A stretch of DNA of 64,000 nucleotides from NCBI RefSeq assembly GCF_029870285.1, contig NZ_JACSYA010000018.1, forward strand, positions 1-64,000. The letters are read 5' to 3'. How positions within the stretch are numbered: position 1 is the stretch's first letter; each line of letters starts with the position of its first letter. Positions 8,302 through 17,752 of the stretch are shown piece after piece. The DNA is from Delftia sp. PS-11. GTDB lineage: Bacteria; Pseudomonadota; Gammaproteobacteria; Burkholderiales; Burkholderiaceae_C. The notes below the pieces were generated by a model. The model was given only the letters and a program-made list of their open reading frames with translations. It did no database searches and was not told the DNA's origin. Made by a program: the position numbers and the translations under genes.

Positions 8302-9648
8302 TCAGGCATCGAGCCCGTACTTGCGGATCTTGTCGTGCAGCGTGGTTTTCGGGATAGCCAGGGCCTCGGCGGTGCGCGCCAGACTGCCGCCATGGCGCCG
8401 CAAGGCGTCGGCGATCAGGGCCCGCTCGAAGGCTTCGACTGTGGCGGACAGCGGGCGAGGCGCGGCATCCTGGGCAGTGGCGCAGGCTGCCGAAGCAAAG
8501 GGCGGCGAGCCCGCCTCGATGCCCAGCACCGTGCGCTCGGCCACGTTGCGCAGCTCGCGCACATTGCCCGGCCAGTCATAGCCCAGCAGCTGCTGCACGC
8601 GCGCGGTGGTCAGCTCGGGCACGGGCCGCTGGTGGCGGGCCGCGCCCTGCAGCGCGAAATGCTCGAACAGCAGCGGCACATCCTCGCGCCGCTCGCGCAG
8701 CGGCGGCAGCACTACGGTAGCCACGTTCAGGCGGTAGTACAGGTCGGCGCGGAACAGGCCCTGGCGGCTCAGCTCCAGCAGGTCGGACTTGGTGGCCGCG
8801 ATGACGCGGCAGTCGATGGGGATCAGGGTGTTGGAGCCCAGCCGCTCCAGTACGCGCTCCTGCAGCACGCGCAGCAGCTTGATCTGCATGGGCACGGGCA
8901 TGCTTTCGATTTCGTCGAGGAACAGGGTGCCGCCGCTGGCATGTTCCAGCTTGCCGATGCGCTTCTTGCCTGCGCCGGTGTAGGCTCCGGCCTCGCTGCC
9001 GAACATCTCGCTGTCGAACAGCGTGTCGGGCAGGCCGCCGCAGTTGATGGCCACGAAATTGCCATCGCGGCGCGGACTGGCCTCATGCAGGCAGCGCGCC
9101 ACCAGTTCCTTGCCCGTGCCGGTTTCGCCATGGATCAGCACATCGGCCGCACTGTGGGCCAGGCCCAGCAGCATCTGGCGCAGCTGGCGCATGTTGGAAG
9201 ATCGTCCGATGAGCCGGTGCTCCAGGCTGTCGCGCTGCTCCAGCTGGCTGCGCAGAGCGCGCACCTCCAGCACCAGGCGGCGGCGCTCCATGGCGCGGCG
9301 CACGGCGCCCACCAGGGTTTCCGGGGCGAAGGGCTTCTGGATGAAGTCCTGGGCGCCATCCTTCATGGCCTGCACAGCCATGGAGATGTCGCCATGGCCC
9401 GTGATCAGCACCACGGGCAGCTCGGGGTCCATGGCGACCAGTTCGCGAAGGAACGCCATGCCATCCATGCGCGGCAGGCGGATGTCGCTGACCACGATGC
9501 CGGCGAAGTCGCGCGACAGGCGCCTGCGCGCCTGCTCGGCGCTGCCCACGCTTTCACAGGCGATGCCTTCAAGCTGCAGCGCCTGTTCGCAGCCCAGGAC
9601 GATGTCCTCGTCGTCTTCGATGATCAGGACTTTGAGAGCGTCGGTCAT
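8302..9648 (-). CDS. Sigma-54-dependent response regulator (DctD/AauR type)
   Basis: This 448-residue NtrC-family activator has a receiver domain (residues about 6-120) with phosphoacceptor Asp55 in VVSDIRLPRMDG. An AAA+ domain follows with Walker A GETGTGKE, Walker B GGTLFLDEIE and a GAYTGA loop, an aromatic variant of the sigma-54-contacting GAFTGA. A Fis-type helix-turn-helix closes the protein (LARTAEALAIPKTTLHDKIR). Its ATG overlaps the kinase stop by 4 bases. The in-frame extension above 9648 is antisense noise. It most likely activates the sigma-54 promoter at 13025-13040 from palindromes at 13118 and 13149. Confidence 0.9.
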   Translation of the reverse strand: MTDALKVLIIEDDEDIVLGCEQALQLEGIACESVGSAEQARRRLSRDFAGIVVSDIRLPRMDGMAFLRELVAMDPELPVVLITGHGDISMAVQAMKDGAQDFIQKPFAPETLVGAVRRAMERRRLVLEVRALRSQLEQRDSLEHRLIGRSSNMRQLRQMLLGLAHSAADVLIHGETGTGKELVARCLHEASPRRDGNFVAINCGGLPDTLFDSEMFGSEAGAYTGAGKKRIGKLEHASGGTLFLDEIESMPVPMQIKLLRVLQERVLERLGSNTLIPIDCRVIAATKSDLLELSRQGLFRADLYYRLNVATVVLPPLRERREDVPLLFEHFALQGAARHQRPVPELTTARVQQLLGYDWPGNVRELRNVAERTVLGIEAGSPPFASAACATAQDAAPRPLSATVEAFERALIADALRRHGGSLARTAEALAIPKTTLHDKIRKYGLDA

Positions 9649-11537
9649 GGTGTGTCGGCGGATGCGGTGGGGGGAGCCAGGGTCAGGCTCAGTGTGAAGA
9701 CGGCGCCGCCCCCGGGGTGGTTGTGGCCGGTCAGCGTGCCGCCGCATTCGCGCACGATGCCCGCCGACAGCGCCAGGCCCAGGCCCAGGCCCACGCCCTC
9801 TTCCTTGGTGGTGAAAAAGGGCTGGAACAGGCGTGCCTGCGCCTCTTCGCTCAGGCCTGGCCCGTGGTCGCGCACGGTGACCTGGGCGCGGCCATCGGCC
9901 ACGGCGCAGGCCAGCTCCAGGCTGGGGGCGTCCTGGCCGCGCATGGCGTCCAGCGAGTTGTTGATGAGATTGATCAGCACCTGCTCGATGCGGTTGCCGT
10001 CGCACCAGGCCACGGCGGCGGGCTCGCCGTCCTCGCGCAGGATGCGGGCGCCGGTTTCGGCCACGCGGGATTCGAGCACGGCCAGGGCATTGTCCAGCGC
10101 GCGCGCCAGCGGCACGGCCTGACTGGCGCCGCTGGACTTGCGCGCGAAGTTGCGCAGCTGGCCGGTGATGCGGCCCATGCGGTCGGCCAGCTGGGCCATG
10201 CGCTCCAGGTTCACGCGCGTGGTCTGGATATCGCCGCGCTCCAGAAAGCGCTGGCTGTTGCCGGCCAGCGTGCGCAGTGCCGTCAGCGGCTGGTTCAGTT
10301 CGTGGGCTACGCCCGTGGACAGCTGGCCGATGACGGCCAGCTTGCCGGCCTGCACCAGCTCGTCCTGGGCGGCACGCAGCGTGGCTTCCGCATGAATGCG
10401 TTCGGCCACTTCGGCCTGCAGCGCCTCGTTGGCCGCCGACAGGTCGGCCGTGCGCTGCTCGACCTTGCGCTCCAGTTCGTCATGCGCGGCCTGCAGCGCC
10501 TCGCGCGCAGCCAGCTGGTCGCGCAGGTGGCGGCGGCGCTCGTTGACCATCATGGCCAGCAGCAGCACGAAGGCCGCGCCCACTGCAGCGGCCAGCGCGC
10601 GGCTTTGGGCCAGTTGATCGACCTGCTCCAGGTGCGAGAGCACGGTCAGCGTCCAGGGCGTGCCCGGCAACTGGCGCGACTGCGCCAGAAAGCGTCCGCT
10701 GACGGGGTAGACCGAAGCCGACTCCTCGCCGTGGCGCGCGATGCGCACCAGGCGTGCGCCCTGGCCCAGTTCGCGCAGCACCTGCAGTCCCAGCGGCTCC
10801 AGTGCGCGGCGGTTGTACTGGCGCGTGTGGTCGAAGGCCGCGCGCGTGGCTTCGTCCAGCGGGCGCTGGGTGGTGAATTTCCAGTCGGAGACCGTGCCCA
10901 GGATGACCACGCCGTTCTCGTCGCCGACCAGCACGGGGGCTTCTACCGTGGACCATGATTGTTCGAGCTGGTCCAGGCTGACCTTGACCACGGCCACGCC
11001 CAGCGTATGGCTGTCGTCACTCAGTGTGGAGGCCAGGTAGTAGCCGGGCTCGCCACGCGTGGTGCCGATGCCGAAAAAACGCGCACTGCCCGTGGCCATG
11101 GCCGTGCGGTAATAGGGGCGAAAGCTCAGGTCCTCGCCCAGATAGCTGTCCGAGCGGCGCCAGTTGCTGGTCGCCACGACATGGCCGCGCGTGTCCACCA
11201 CATAGGCGGCCAGCGTGCCGGCACGGTCGTTGAGCTGCTCCAGGTAAGCATTGACCCGGGCCACCAGCGGCTCGTCGCCGGGTTCGGCCAGCAGTTTCTG
11301 TACGGAGCCTTCCAGCGCCAGCACATCGGGCAGGAAGGCATATTTGCCGATTTCGCGCTGCAGGCTGGCTCCGTACAGCTCCAGCCTGTGCATGCCGGTG
11401 GCACGCAGATCGGCGATGCCCAGGCGCTGCGCCAGCAGATACGCGCCCCAGCCGCTCAGCCCGCTCAGGGCGAGCCACAGCAAAAGCAGGATCAGCTGAC
11501 GCAGAGGGCGGCGGGCAGGCATGGTGAAGGCGCTCAT
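9645..11537 (-). CDS. Sensor histidine kinase (DctB/AauS type)
   Basis: The 630-residue membrane sensor has TM1 at about residues 12-34 and a large periplasmic double-PAS-like (dCache) sensing domain. TM2 (AAAVGAAFVLLLAMM) leads into a coiled coil. The kinase core has the phosphoacceptor H box GVAHELNQPLTALRTLAGN, the N box NLINNSLDAM and the G box DHGPGLS. Known DctB-type sensors detect C4-dicarboxylates and AauS-type sensors detect acidic amino acids. The start at 11537 (MSAFTM) is chosen over an upstream extension that lacks protein character; 11522 is an alternative. The gene lies 34 bp downstream of the symporter and overlaps the regulator gene. Confidence 0.88.
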   Translation of the reverse strand: MSAFTMPARRPLRQLILLLLWLALSGLSGWGAYLLAQRLGIADLRATGMHRLELYGASLQREIGKYAFLPDVLALEGSVQKLLAEPGDEPLVARVNAYLEQLNDRAGTLAAYVVDTRGHVVATSNWRRSDSYLGEDLSFRPYYRTAMATGSARFFGIGTTRGEPGYYLASTLSDDSHTLGVAVVKVSLDQLEQSWSTVEAPVLVGDENGVVILGTVSDWKFTTQRPLDEATRAAFDHTRQYNRRALEPLGLQVLRELGQGARLVRIARHGEESASVYPVSGRFLAQSRQLPGTPWTLTVLSHLEQVDQLAQSRALAAAVGAAFVLLLAMMVNERRRHLRDQLAAREALQAAHDELERKVEQRTADLSAANEALQAEVAERIHAEATLRAAQDELVQAGKLAVIGQLSTGVAHELNQPLTALRTLAGNSQRFLERGDIQTTRVNLERMAQLADRMGRITGQLRNFARKSSGASQAVPLARALDNALAVLESRVAETGARILREDGEPAAVAWCDGNRIEQVLINLINNSLDAMRGQDAPSLELACAVADGRAQVTVRDHGPGLSEEAQARLFQPFFTTKEEGVGLGLGLALSAGIVRECGGTLTGHNHPGGGAVFTLSLTLAPPTASADTP

Positions 11538-11571
11538 GGTATCAGCCCGCGCCGCCTGCGCCGCCAGTGCC

Positions 11572-12882
11572 TCACGCCGTGGCAGCGGGCCGCCCTTCGT
11601 GCGTGTGTTCGAGCGGCAGCAGCGACTCGTCGTCGTCGTCAGTAGTCGCCGTCGGATCGACGGCGCCTTCCCACTTGGCCACCACCGCGGTAGCGATGGC
11701 ATTGCCCAGTACATTGGTCAGGGTGCGACCCATGTCCAGGAAGTGATCGATGCCCAGGATCAGCAGGATGCCGGCTTCAGGCAGGCCGAACATCGGCAGC
11801 ACGGCGGCCACCACGACCAGGGAAGCGCGCGGCACGCCGGCGATCCCCTTGCTCGACACCATCAGCACCAGCAGCATGGTGATCTGGGCTGTCAGCGACA
11901 TGTCGATGCCGTAGGCCTGGGCGATAAAGATGGCCAGGAAGGTCGTGTAGACCATCGAGCCATCGAGGTTGAACGAGTAGCCCAGCGGCAGCACGAAGCC
12001 GATGATGCGCGGCTTGATGCCGAACTTTTCGAGCTGCTCCATGAGCTTGGGGTAGGTCGATTCGCTGCTGGCCGTCGAAAAGCCCACCAGCAGGGGACCA
12101 CGGATCAGGTTCAGCAGGCGGAAGATGTCACGGCCCAGCACCAGATAGCCGGCACCGATCAGCAGCACCCACAGGGTGGCCAGCGCCAGATAGAAGCACA
12201 GCATGAACTTGCCGAACACCGACAGCATGCCCAGACCATGGATAGTGATGGTACCGGCCACGGCGCCGAACACGCCCACGGGCGCAAAGCGCATCACATA
12301 GTCGGTGACCTTGAGCATCACATGGACCACTTCGTCCATCATGCCGACCATGGAGCGCGCGGCCTGGTTGTGCAGGTTGCCCAGCGCAATGCCGAAGAAC
12401 AGCGCGAACACCAGAATCTGCAGCACCTCGTTGGTGGCCATCGCCTCGAAGATGTTCTTGGGGAACACGTGGGAGATGAAGTCCTTGAGGTTCAGCGCCG
12501 AGGTCTTGAGGTTCAGGCCGTCGGCAGACGACGGCAGGGCCACGCTCAGGCCATGGCCGGGCTGCAGCACGTTGGCATAGATCAGGCCGATGGCCAGCGA
12601 GCAAAAGGACGCCACGATGAACCAGCCCAGGGCACGGCCGCCGATGCGGCCCACGGCCTTGGCGTCGCCCATGTTGGCCAGGCCCGACACCAGGGTGGCG
12701 AACACCAGAGGCGCGATGATCATCTTGATCATGCGCAGGAAGATGTCGGTCAGGATGCCGAAGTAGCTGGCGATTTCCTTGGCGTCGGCCGGGGTCGGGG
12801 CCTGGCTGTGGCAGGCGTAGCCCACCAGCACACCCAGAACCATGCCCGCCATCACCATGGTGGTCAATCGATTGAATTTCAT
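11572..12882 (-). CDS. Dicarboxylate/amino acid:cation symporter (DAACS; DctA/GltP-like)
   Basis: The 436-residue inner-membrane symporter has the family fold of eight transmembrane helices plus two hairpins. It has the serine-rich HP1 motif STASSESTYPKLM, the TM7 segment YSFNLDGSMVYTT and the HP2/TM8 region SSKGIAGVPRAS plus DMGRTLTNVLGNAIATAVVAKWEG. It imports C4-dicarboxylates or acidic amino acids with cations. The adjacent two-component system supports either ligand. The start at 12882 (MKFNRL) is where family homology begins; the longer open frame to 13086 runs across the promoter region. A His/Asp-rich cytoplasmic tail closes it. Confidence 0.88.
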   Translation of the reverse strand: MKFNRLTTMVMAGMVLGVLVGYACHSQAPTPADAKEIASYFGILTDIFLRMIKMIIAPLVFATLVSGLANMGDAKAVGRIGGRALGWFIVASFCSLAIGLIYANVLQPGHGLSVALPSSADGLNLKTSALNLKDFISHVFPKNIFEAMATNEVLQILVFALFFGIALGNLHNQAARSMVGMMDEVVHVMLKVTDYVMRFAPVGVFGAVAGTITIHGLGMLSVFGKFMLCFYLALATLWVLLIGAGYLVLGRDIFRLLNLIRGPLLVGFSTASSESTYPKLMEQLEKFGIKPRIIGFVLPLGYSFNLDGSMVYTTFLAIFIAQAYGIDMSLTAQITMLLVLMVSSKGIAGVPRASLVVVAAVLPMFGLPEAGILLILGIDHFLDMGRTLTNVLGNAIATAVVAKWEGAVDPTATTDDDDESLLPLEHTHEGRPAATA

Positions 12883-13024
12883 GCGGATTTTCGTTGGACG
12901 TATTTCGGTCTTGCAAGCGAGCCCCGGCCGGCATGGCGTCCGGACGCGGGCCGGATGCCACTGCGGAAACAAGGCTTGTCTCCCTGCATACACAACCACG
13001 CTGAACGTGGCCTGCCCAATACAA

Positions 13025-13040
13025 CGCACAGACCGTGCCA
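13025..13040 (-). promoter_or_regulatory. Sigma-54 (-24/-12) promoter
   Basis: Leftward strand TGGCACGGTCTGTGCG matches the TGGCACG-N4-TTGC consensus with one mismatch and keeps the exact GG-N10-GC spacing. It lies about 140 bp ahead of the symporter ATG. The same operon encodes a sigma-54-dependent activator. Confidence 0.75.
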
Positions 13041-13117
13041 ACCCCGTCCAGCGAGATGACAGCGCGCTAACTGCTTGATTTGCCAATATCGACCATACTT
13101 TTTCGCATAAAGTGACA

Positions 13118-13162
13118 CGGAAATCCGGATAACAGACGGATCAAGGCGTCCGGAAATCCGAA
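13118..13162. promoter_or_regulatory. Twin upstream activator-like palindromes
   Basis: CGGAAATCCG occurs at 13118-13127 and again at 13151-13160, 33 bp apart (about three helical turns) and roughly 90-135 bp upstream of the sigma-54 promoter. In the second copy the longer form TCCGGAAATCCGAA (13149-13162) resembles the TTCGG-N4-CCGAA site known for AauR. This is the expected position for enhancer sites of an NtrC-family regulator. Confidence 0.65.
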
Positions 13163-13252
13163 CGCCACAGACTCAGCCACCGATGCCGCCCGCAGCCAGG
13201 CTGTGCGGCACGCGTCGGATCTGCCGGCGGGTCTGCCTGCGCTATGGCCGCC

Positions 13253-14872
13253 TCAGGCCAGCCGGCCAAGAATATGGTCAGCCGCCTTTTCCGCCACCAT
13301 GATGGTCGGGGCGTTGGTATTGCACGAGGGCAGGAAAGGCATGACAGAGGCATCGGCCACGCGCAGCCCCTGCATGCCGATGAGCCGCAGCTGTGGCGTC
13401 ACCACGCTGGCCGGGTCGTGCTCCGGCCCCATGCGGCAGGTGCCCACGGGGTGGTGGTCGGTCTTGGCATACGCGCAGGCGCAGTCCAGCAGTTCGGCGT
13501 CGCTGCGCACATGGGCGCCCGGCAGGACTTCCTGCCGCACATAGCGCCGCAGCGCGGGCTGGCGCAGCAGCTGGCGCGCCAGGCGCAGCCCCTTGAGGGA
13601 CATGTCGCGGTCATGGGGATCGGACCAGTAGTTCGGATCGATCAGGGGCGCAGAGGCCGGATCGGCATCTGCCAGCCGCACCGTGCCGCGCGAGCGGGGG
13701 CGCAGATAGGCGGAGTTCAGGGTCACGCCCGCATTCTCCAGCCGTGCCATGCCCGCCTCGATGCCGGAGCCCAGCCCCAGATGGAACTGGATATCGGGCG
13801 AACGCGACGGCGTGTACGGGTCCGCGTACCAGAAGCCGCCCGTCTCGAAGAGGCTGGAGGCGGCTGGCCCCTTGCGCAGCAGCAGGTACTGCAGGCCGGC
13901 ACAGAAGGCGGGCCAGGGCCGCTGGTACCGGTCGTAGGTGTGCTCGCCCGTGCATTCGGCGATCACGAACAGGTCCAGGTGATCCTGCAGGTTGGCGCCG
14001 ACGCCGGCCAGGTCGTGCACGGGCTCGATGCCCACGCTGCGCAGATGATCGGCCGGGCCGATGCCGGAGCGCATCAGCAGACAGGGCGAGCCGATCGCCC
14101 CCGAAGAGACAATAACCTCGCGGCGGGCGTGCACGCGAAAAGGCGTGCGGCTGCGGCCCGAGATGGCCTCCACGCCGGTGGCGCGGCCGCCCTGCACCAG
14201 CACGCGCAAGGCCTGGGTGTTGAGCCGTATCGTCAGATTGGGGCGTCGCACGCGCACCGGGTCGATGAAGCCGGTGGCCGCCGACGAGCGGCGCGCATTC
14301 CATTGCGTCAGCTGGTAGTAGCCCAGCCCCTGCTGCGCCGCGCCGTTGAAATCGGGGTTGAAAGGCATGCCCATCTCCTGGCCGGCCTGGAAGAAGGCCT
14401 CGCAGATCGGCAGCGGGCTGACGGGGCAGGACACGCCCAGCGGGCCGCCATAGCCGTGGTATTCGTTGGCAAAACGCTGGTTGTTCTCCGAGCGTTTGAA
14501 ATACGGTAGCACATCGCGAAAGGACCAGCCTGTGGCGCCGCCCAGGCGCTCCCAGTCGTCGTAATCGGCCGCCACACCCCGTGTGTAGAGCTGGGCATTG
14601 ATCGATGAGCCGCCCCCGAGGACACGGGCCTGCGTGTAGCGCAGCACACGGCCATTCAAATGGCGCTGGGCCACCGTGTGCCACCCCCAGGCCCCCATGC
14701 CCCGGGTCATGCGTGCGAAGCCGGCAGGCCAGTGAAACAGCGGATGCCAGTCCCAGCCTCCGGCTTCGAGCAGCAGCACGCGCACCGAAGGGTCGGCGCT
14801 CAGGCGGTTGGCCAGCATGCAGCCGGCGGAGCCGCCGCCCGCGATGATGTAGTCGTAGCTGTCCACGCTCAT
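13253..14872 (-). CDS. GMC-family oxidoreductase (choline-dehydrogenase-like)
   Basis: This 539-residue FAD alcohol dehydrogenase begins with the ADP-binding motif YDYIIAGGGSAGCMLANRL (residues about 6-24). It contains the GMC signature GGGSSINAQLYTRG and ends with the catalytic His region HHPVGTCRMG and NTNAPTIMVAEKAAD. GMC enzymes oxidise primary alcohols to aldehydes and pass electrons to the respiratory chain. The start at 14872 overlaps the stop of the ABC ATPase gene by 4 bases, so it is the last gene of the ABC importer operon. Inference: it oxidises the imported compound. Confidence 0.88.
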   Translation of the reverse strand: MSVDSYDYIIAGGGSAGCMLANRLSADPSVRVLLLEAGGWDWHPLFHWPAGFARMTRGMGAWGWHTVAQRHLNGRVLRYTQARVLGGGSSINAQLYTRGVAADYDDWERLGGATGWSFRDVLPYFKRSENNQRFANEYHGYGGPLGVSCPVSPLPICEAFFQAGQEMGMPFNPDFNGAAQQGLGYYQLTQWNARRSSAATGFIDPVRVRRPNLTIRLNTQALRVLVQGGRATGVEAISGRSRTPFRVHARREVIVSSGAIGSPCLLMRSGIGPADHLRSVGIEPVHDLAGVGANLQDHLDLFVIAECTGEHTYDRYQRPWPAFCAGLQYLLLRKGPAASSLFETGGFWYADPYTPSRSPDIQFHLGLGSGIEAGMARLENAGVTLNSAYLRPRSRGTVRLADADPASAPLIDPNYWSDPHDRDMSLKGLRLARQLLRQPALRRYVRQEVLPGAHVRSDAELLDCACAYAKTDHHPVGTCRMGPEHDPASVVTPQLRLIGMQGLRVADASVMPFLPSCNTNAPTIMVAEKAADHILGRLA

Positions 14873-15975
14873 GGCGCAATCAGCGCCCGGGTGGCCGCAT
14901 CGAAGCACACCACCCTGGGCCAATCGATGAGCAGTTGCACGCGCTGGCCCGGCTGCAGCGCCACATCGGGTGCCAGCCGGGCAGTGAGCGCATGGCCACC
15001 AAGCTCCAGCATCGCCAGCGTGTCCGATCCCGTGGGCTCCAGCAACACCACCTCGGCCAGCAGCCGGCCCTGCTCTGCACAGGCAGACACGCCCTGAGGA
15101 GCCAGGCTCACCGCCTCGGCGCGGATGCCGGCGATGACATCGCGGCCCGCATGGTCCTGGAGCGCAGCCATCAGTGGCGGCGGCAGCGCCAGCGCATGGC
15201 CGCACACATCCAGGCAGGGGCTGCCCTGCGCCATGCCGACGCGCGCAGGCAGCAGATTCATGCGTGGCGAACCCATGAAGCCAGCGACGAAGGTATTGAC
15301 CGGACGGTGGTAAACCTCCTGCGGCGTGCCCAGCTGTTGCAGCACCCCGCCCTGCATGACGGCGATGCGCGTGGCCAGGGTCATGGCCTCGATCTGGTCG
15401 TGGGTGACATAGATGATGGTGGCGCCCAGGCGCTGGTGCAGCTTCTTGATCTCGGCGCGCATGTCCACGCGCAGTTGGGCGTCCAGGTTGGACAGCGGTT
15501 CGTCGAACAGGTACAGCTGCGGTTCGCGCGCCAGCGCCCGCCCGATGGCCACGCGCTGGCGCTGGCCGCCTGATAGCTGGCGGGGCTTGCGCCCGAGCAG
15601 GTGTTCGATCTGCAGCAGCCTGGCCACCTCCTGTACACGCGCGGCGCGCCGGGGTTTATCGACCTTGCGCATCTCCAGCGGAAAGGCGATGTTCCCAGCC
15701 ACCGTCATGTTGGGGTACAGCGCATAGGATTGGAAGACCATGGAGATGTCGCGCTCGGCGGGCGCCACATGGGTGATGTCGCGGCCCTGCAGCGCCAGGG
15801 TGCCGCCGCTGGGCTGCTCCAGGCCCGCGATGATGTTCATCAGCGTGCTCTTGCCGCAGCCCGACGGCCCCACCAGCACCAGGAATTCGCCCTGCGCCAG
15901 GGCAATGCTGATGTCCTGCAGGATGCAGGCCGTGCCGAAACGCTTGTGGATGTTTGCAAGTGCCAGGAATGCCAT
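14869..15975 (-). CDS. ABC transporter ATP-binding protein, MalK/UgpC type
   Basis: The 368-residue ATPase has Walker A GPSGCGKST, the Q-loop, signature LSGGQRQRVAIGRAL, Walker B LYLFDEPLSNLD and switch His (YVTHDQIEA), followed by a C-terminal TOBE-type regulatory domain (about residues 235-368). The start at 15975 (MAFLALANIHKRFG) matches the family. It would energise the two permeases encoded immediately upstream for import of a sugar or polyol. Confidence 0.92.
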   Translation of the reverse strand: MAFLALANIHKRFGTACILQDISIALAQGEFLVLVGPSGCGKSTLMNIIAGLEQPSGGTLALQGRDITHVAPAERDISMVFQSYALYPNMTVAGNIAFPLEMRKVDKPRRAARVQEVARLLQIEHLLGRKPRQLSGGQRQRVAIGRALAREPQLYLFDEPLSNLDAQLRVDMRAEIKKLHQRLGATIIYVTHDQIEAMTLATRIAVMQGGVLQQLGTPQEVYHRPVNTFVAGFMGSPRMNLLPARVGMAQGSPCLDVCGHALALPPPLMAALQDHAGRDVIAGIRAEAVSLAPQGVSACAEQGRLLAEVVLLEPTGSDTLAMLELGGHALTARLAPDVALQPGQRVQLLIDWPRVVCFDAATRALIAP

Positions 15976-16004
15976 GGGGTGCTCCACCGGATGGTTGCCG
16001 CGCA

Positions 16005-16871
16005 TCAGCCCTTGACGGCGCCCGCCATCAGCCCGCGCACGAAGAACCTGCCGGACACCAGGTACACCACCAGGGTCGGCAGGGCTGCAATGAATGCTCC
16101 CGCGAAGTGAACGTTGTATTGCTTGACGCCGGTGCTGCTGTTGACCAGGTTGTTCAGCGCCACGGTCAGCGGGTAGGAGCTGAAATCGCTGAACGAGGCG
16201 CCGAACAGGAACTCGTTCCAGATGCTGGTGAACTGCCATATGGCGGCCACGACGGCGATGGGCAGGCTGTTGGGCAGCAGCACGCGCCACAGCAGGCCGA
16301 AAAAGCCGGCGCCATCCATGCGCGCCGAGCGCACCAGCTCCGCCGGGAAGGCTGCGTAGTAGTTGCGAAAAAACAAGGTGGTGAAGCCGATGCCATAGAC
16401 GGTATTGACGAAAACCAGCCCCTTGAGGCTGCCCGCCAGGCCCAGCAGGCCGAGCGTCTTGGCCATGGGAATCAGCACGATCTGGAACGGAATGAAGACC
16501 GAAAACAAAATGGCGCCGAACAGCAGGTCTGCGCCCCGCAGCCGGAACTGGGTCAGCACATAGCCATTGAGCGCCCCGATGGCCGTGGACAGCAGCACCG
16601 AGGGAACGACGACCAGGAAGGAGTTGATGAAATACGGCCGCAGCCCTGTGGCCTGCACGCCGATCTGTGCCGTGCCCCAGGCACTGAGCCAGGGCGCCAG
16701 CGTCCAGTCCACGGGCAGCGCCAGCAGATGGCCGGAGCGGATTTCCTCCAGCGGCTTGAACGCGTTGACCGCCATGACATAGGCCGGCAGCAGAAAAGCG
16801 GCAGCCAGTAGGGCCAGCACCGCATACAGCAGCCAGCGGCCCGGTTCCGTGGAGCGTCGCACTTCAGCCAT
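16005..16871 (-). CDS. Carbohydrate ABC transporter permease (MalG/GtsC type)
   Basis: The 288-residue inner-membrane permease has about six predicted helices, beginning WLLYAVLALLAAAFLLPAYVM. It carries a MalG-type EAA loop (ELVRSARMDGAGFFGLLWRVLLP) that contacts the ATPase. It overlaps the partner permease gene by 8 bases and precedes the ATPase gene. The substrate cannot be read from sequence. Confidence 0.9.
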   Translation of the reverse strand: MAEVRRSTEPGRWLLYAVLALLAAAFLLPAYVMAVNAFKPLEEIRSGHLLALPVDWTLAPWLSAWGTAQIGVQATGLRPYFINSFLVVVPSVLLSTAIGALNGYVLTQFRLRGADLLFGAILFSVFIPFQIVLIPMAKTLGLLGLAGSLKGLVFVNTVYGIGFTTLFFRNYYAAFPAELVRSARMDGAGFFGLLWRVLLPNSLPIAVVAAIWQFTSIWNEFLFGASFSDFSSYPLTVALNNLVNSSTGVKQYNVHFAGAFIAALPTLVVYLVSGRFFVRGLMAGAVKG

Positions 16872-17730
16872 GGCGCGCCTTTTTCCGGGCCTGCCACAGA
16901 TAGGGCAGCACGATGGTGCCCGTGGCCAGCAGCATCAGCACTGCGCTGGCCGCGCCGACGGCCATTTCGTTGCGCGTGAATGCGTACTGGTACATGAACA
17001 CCGATGGCAGCCAGGTCGAGCGGCCCGGTCCGCCATTGGTCAGCGCGATGACCAGGTCATAGGACTTGATGGCCATGTGCGCCAGAATCACAAAGGCAGA
17101 GACGAAGGACGGCCCCAGCTGCGGCAGGATGATGCGCCCGTACACCTGCCAGGCACGGGCCCCGTCCAGGCGCGCCGCATGGATCTGCTCGGAGTCCACG
17201 CCGCGCAGACCTGCCAGGAAAAGCACCATGGCAAAGCCGCTGGTCTGCCAGACGGCAGCCATCACCACGCAGTAGATCGCCATCTCGCCATCCTTGATCC
17301 AGCCGAAAGCGAAGTCCTGCCAGCCCAGCAGATGCATGGACTTTTCAAGGCCGACACCAGGATCGAGCAGCCACTTCCAGGCCGTTCCGGTGACGATGAA
17401 GGACAGGGCCATGGGGTACAGGAAGATGGCGCGCAGCACGGCTTCGGCCCGGATCTTCTGGTCGATCAGGATAGCCAGCACCAGACCAAGGACCATGGCC
17501 ACGCCGATGTACAGGCTGGCGAACACCGCAAGATTGCGCACCGACACCTGCCAGTTCGCCAGTCCCAGCAGGCGCTGGTAGGCCGCCAGGCCCGCCCATT
17601 CGTAGCGGGGCAGCAGGGTCGATGCCGTGAACGACAGGTAGACCGTGAACATGATGTAGCCGTACACGCACACCAGCGTGAGCAGCACGCTGGGGCTGAG
17701 CAGAAGCTTGGGCAGGATGCCGGCTTTCAT
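16864..17730 (-). CDS. Carbohydrate ABC transporter permease (MalF/GtsB type)
   Basis: The 288-residue permease has an N-terminal helix LLLSPSVLLTLVCVYGYIMF and about five further helices. Its EAA-type loop reads EQIHAARLDGARAWQVYGRIILPQL. The start at 17730 (MKAGILPK) is chosen; codons above it run into the binding-protein gene. It lies 22 bp below that gene and overlaps the second permease gene. Confidence 0.9.
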   Translation of the reverse strand: MKAGILPKLLLSPSVLLTLVCVYGYIMFTVYLSFTASTLLPRYEWAGLAAYQRLLGLANWQVSVRNLAVFASLYIGVAMVLGLVLAILIDQKIRAEAVLRAIFLYPMALSFIVTGTAWKWLLDPGVGLEKSMHLLGWQDFAFGWIKDGEMAIYCVVMAAVWQTSGFAMVLFLAGLRGVDSEQIHAARLDGARAWQVYGRIILPQLGPSFVSAFVILAHMAIKSYDLVIALTNGGPGRSTWLPSVFMYQYAFTRNEMAVGAASAVLMLLATGTIVLPYLWQARKKARHG

Positions 17731-17752
17731 GGGCTGCAAGCCAATCCGTCGA

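Larger units (their letters stand above)
12883..13252 (-). promoter_or_regulatory. 370-bp upstream region of the symporter operon
   Basis: No gene is supported here. The region holds the sigma-54 promoter and two activator-like palindromes annotated separately, followed by an untranslated leader of about 130 nt before the symporter ATG. Confidence 0.6.

Noticed and set aside
9649..10005. N-terminal extension of the response regulator
   Set aside because: It is an out-of-frame reading of the kinase gene; the receiver domain begins at the ATG at 9648, which overlaps the kinase stop.
14873..15205. N-terminal extension of the GMC oxidoreductase
   Set aside because: It overlaps the ABC ATPase gene in another frame and the FAD-binding motif starts right after the ATG at 14872.
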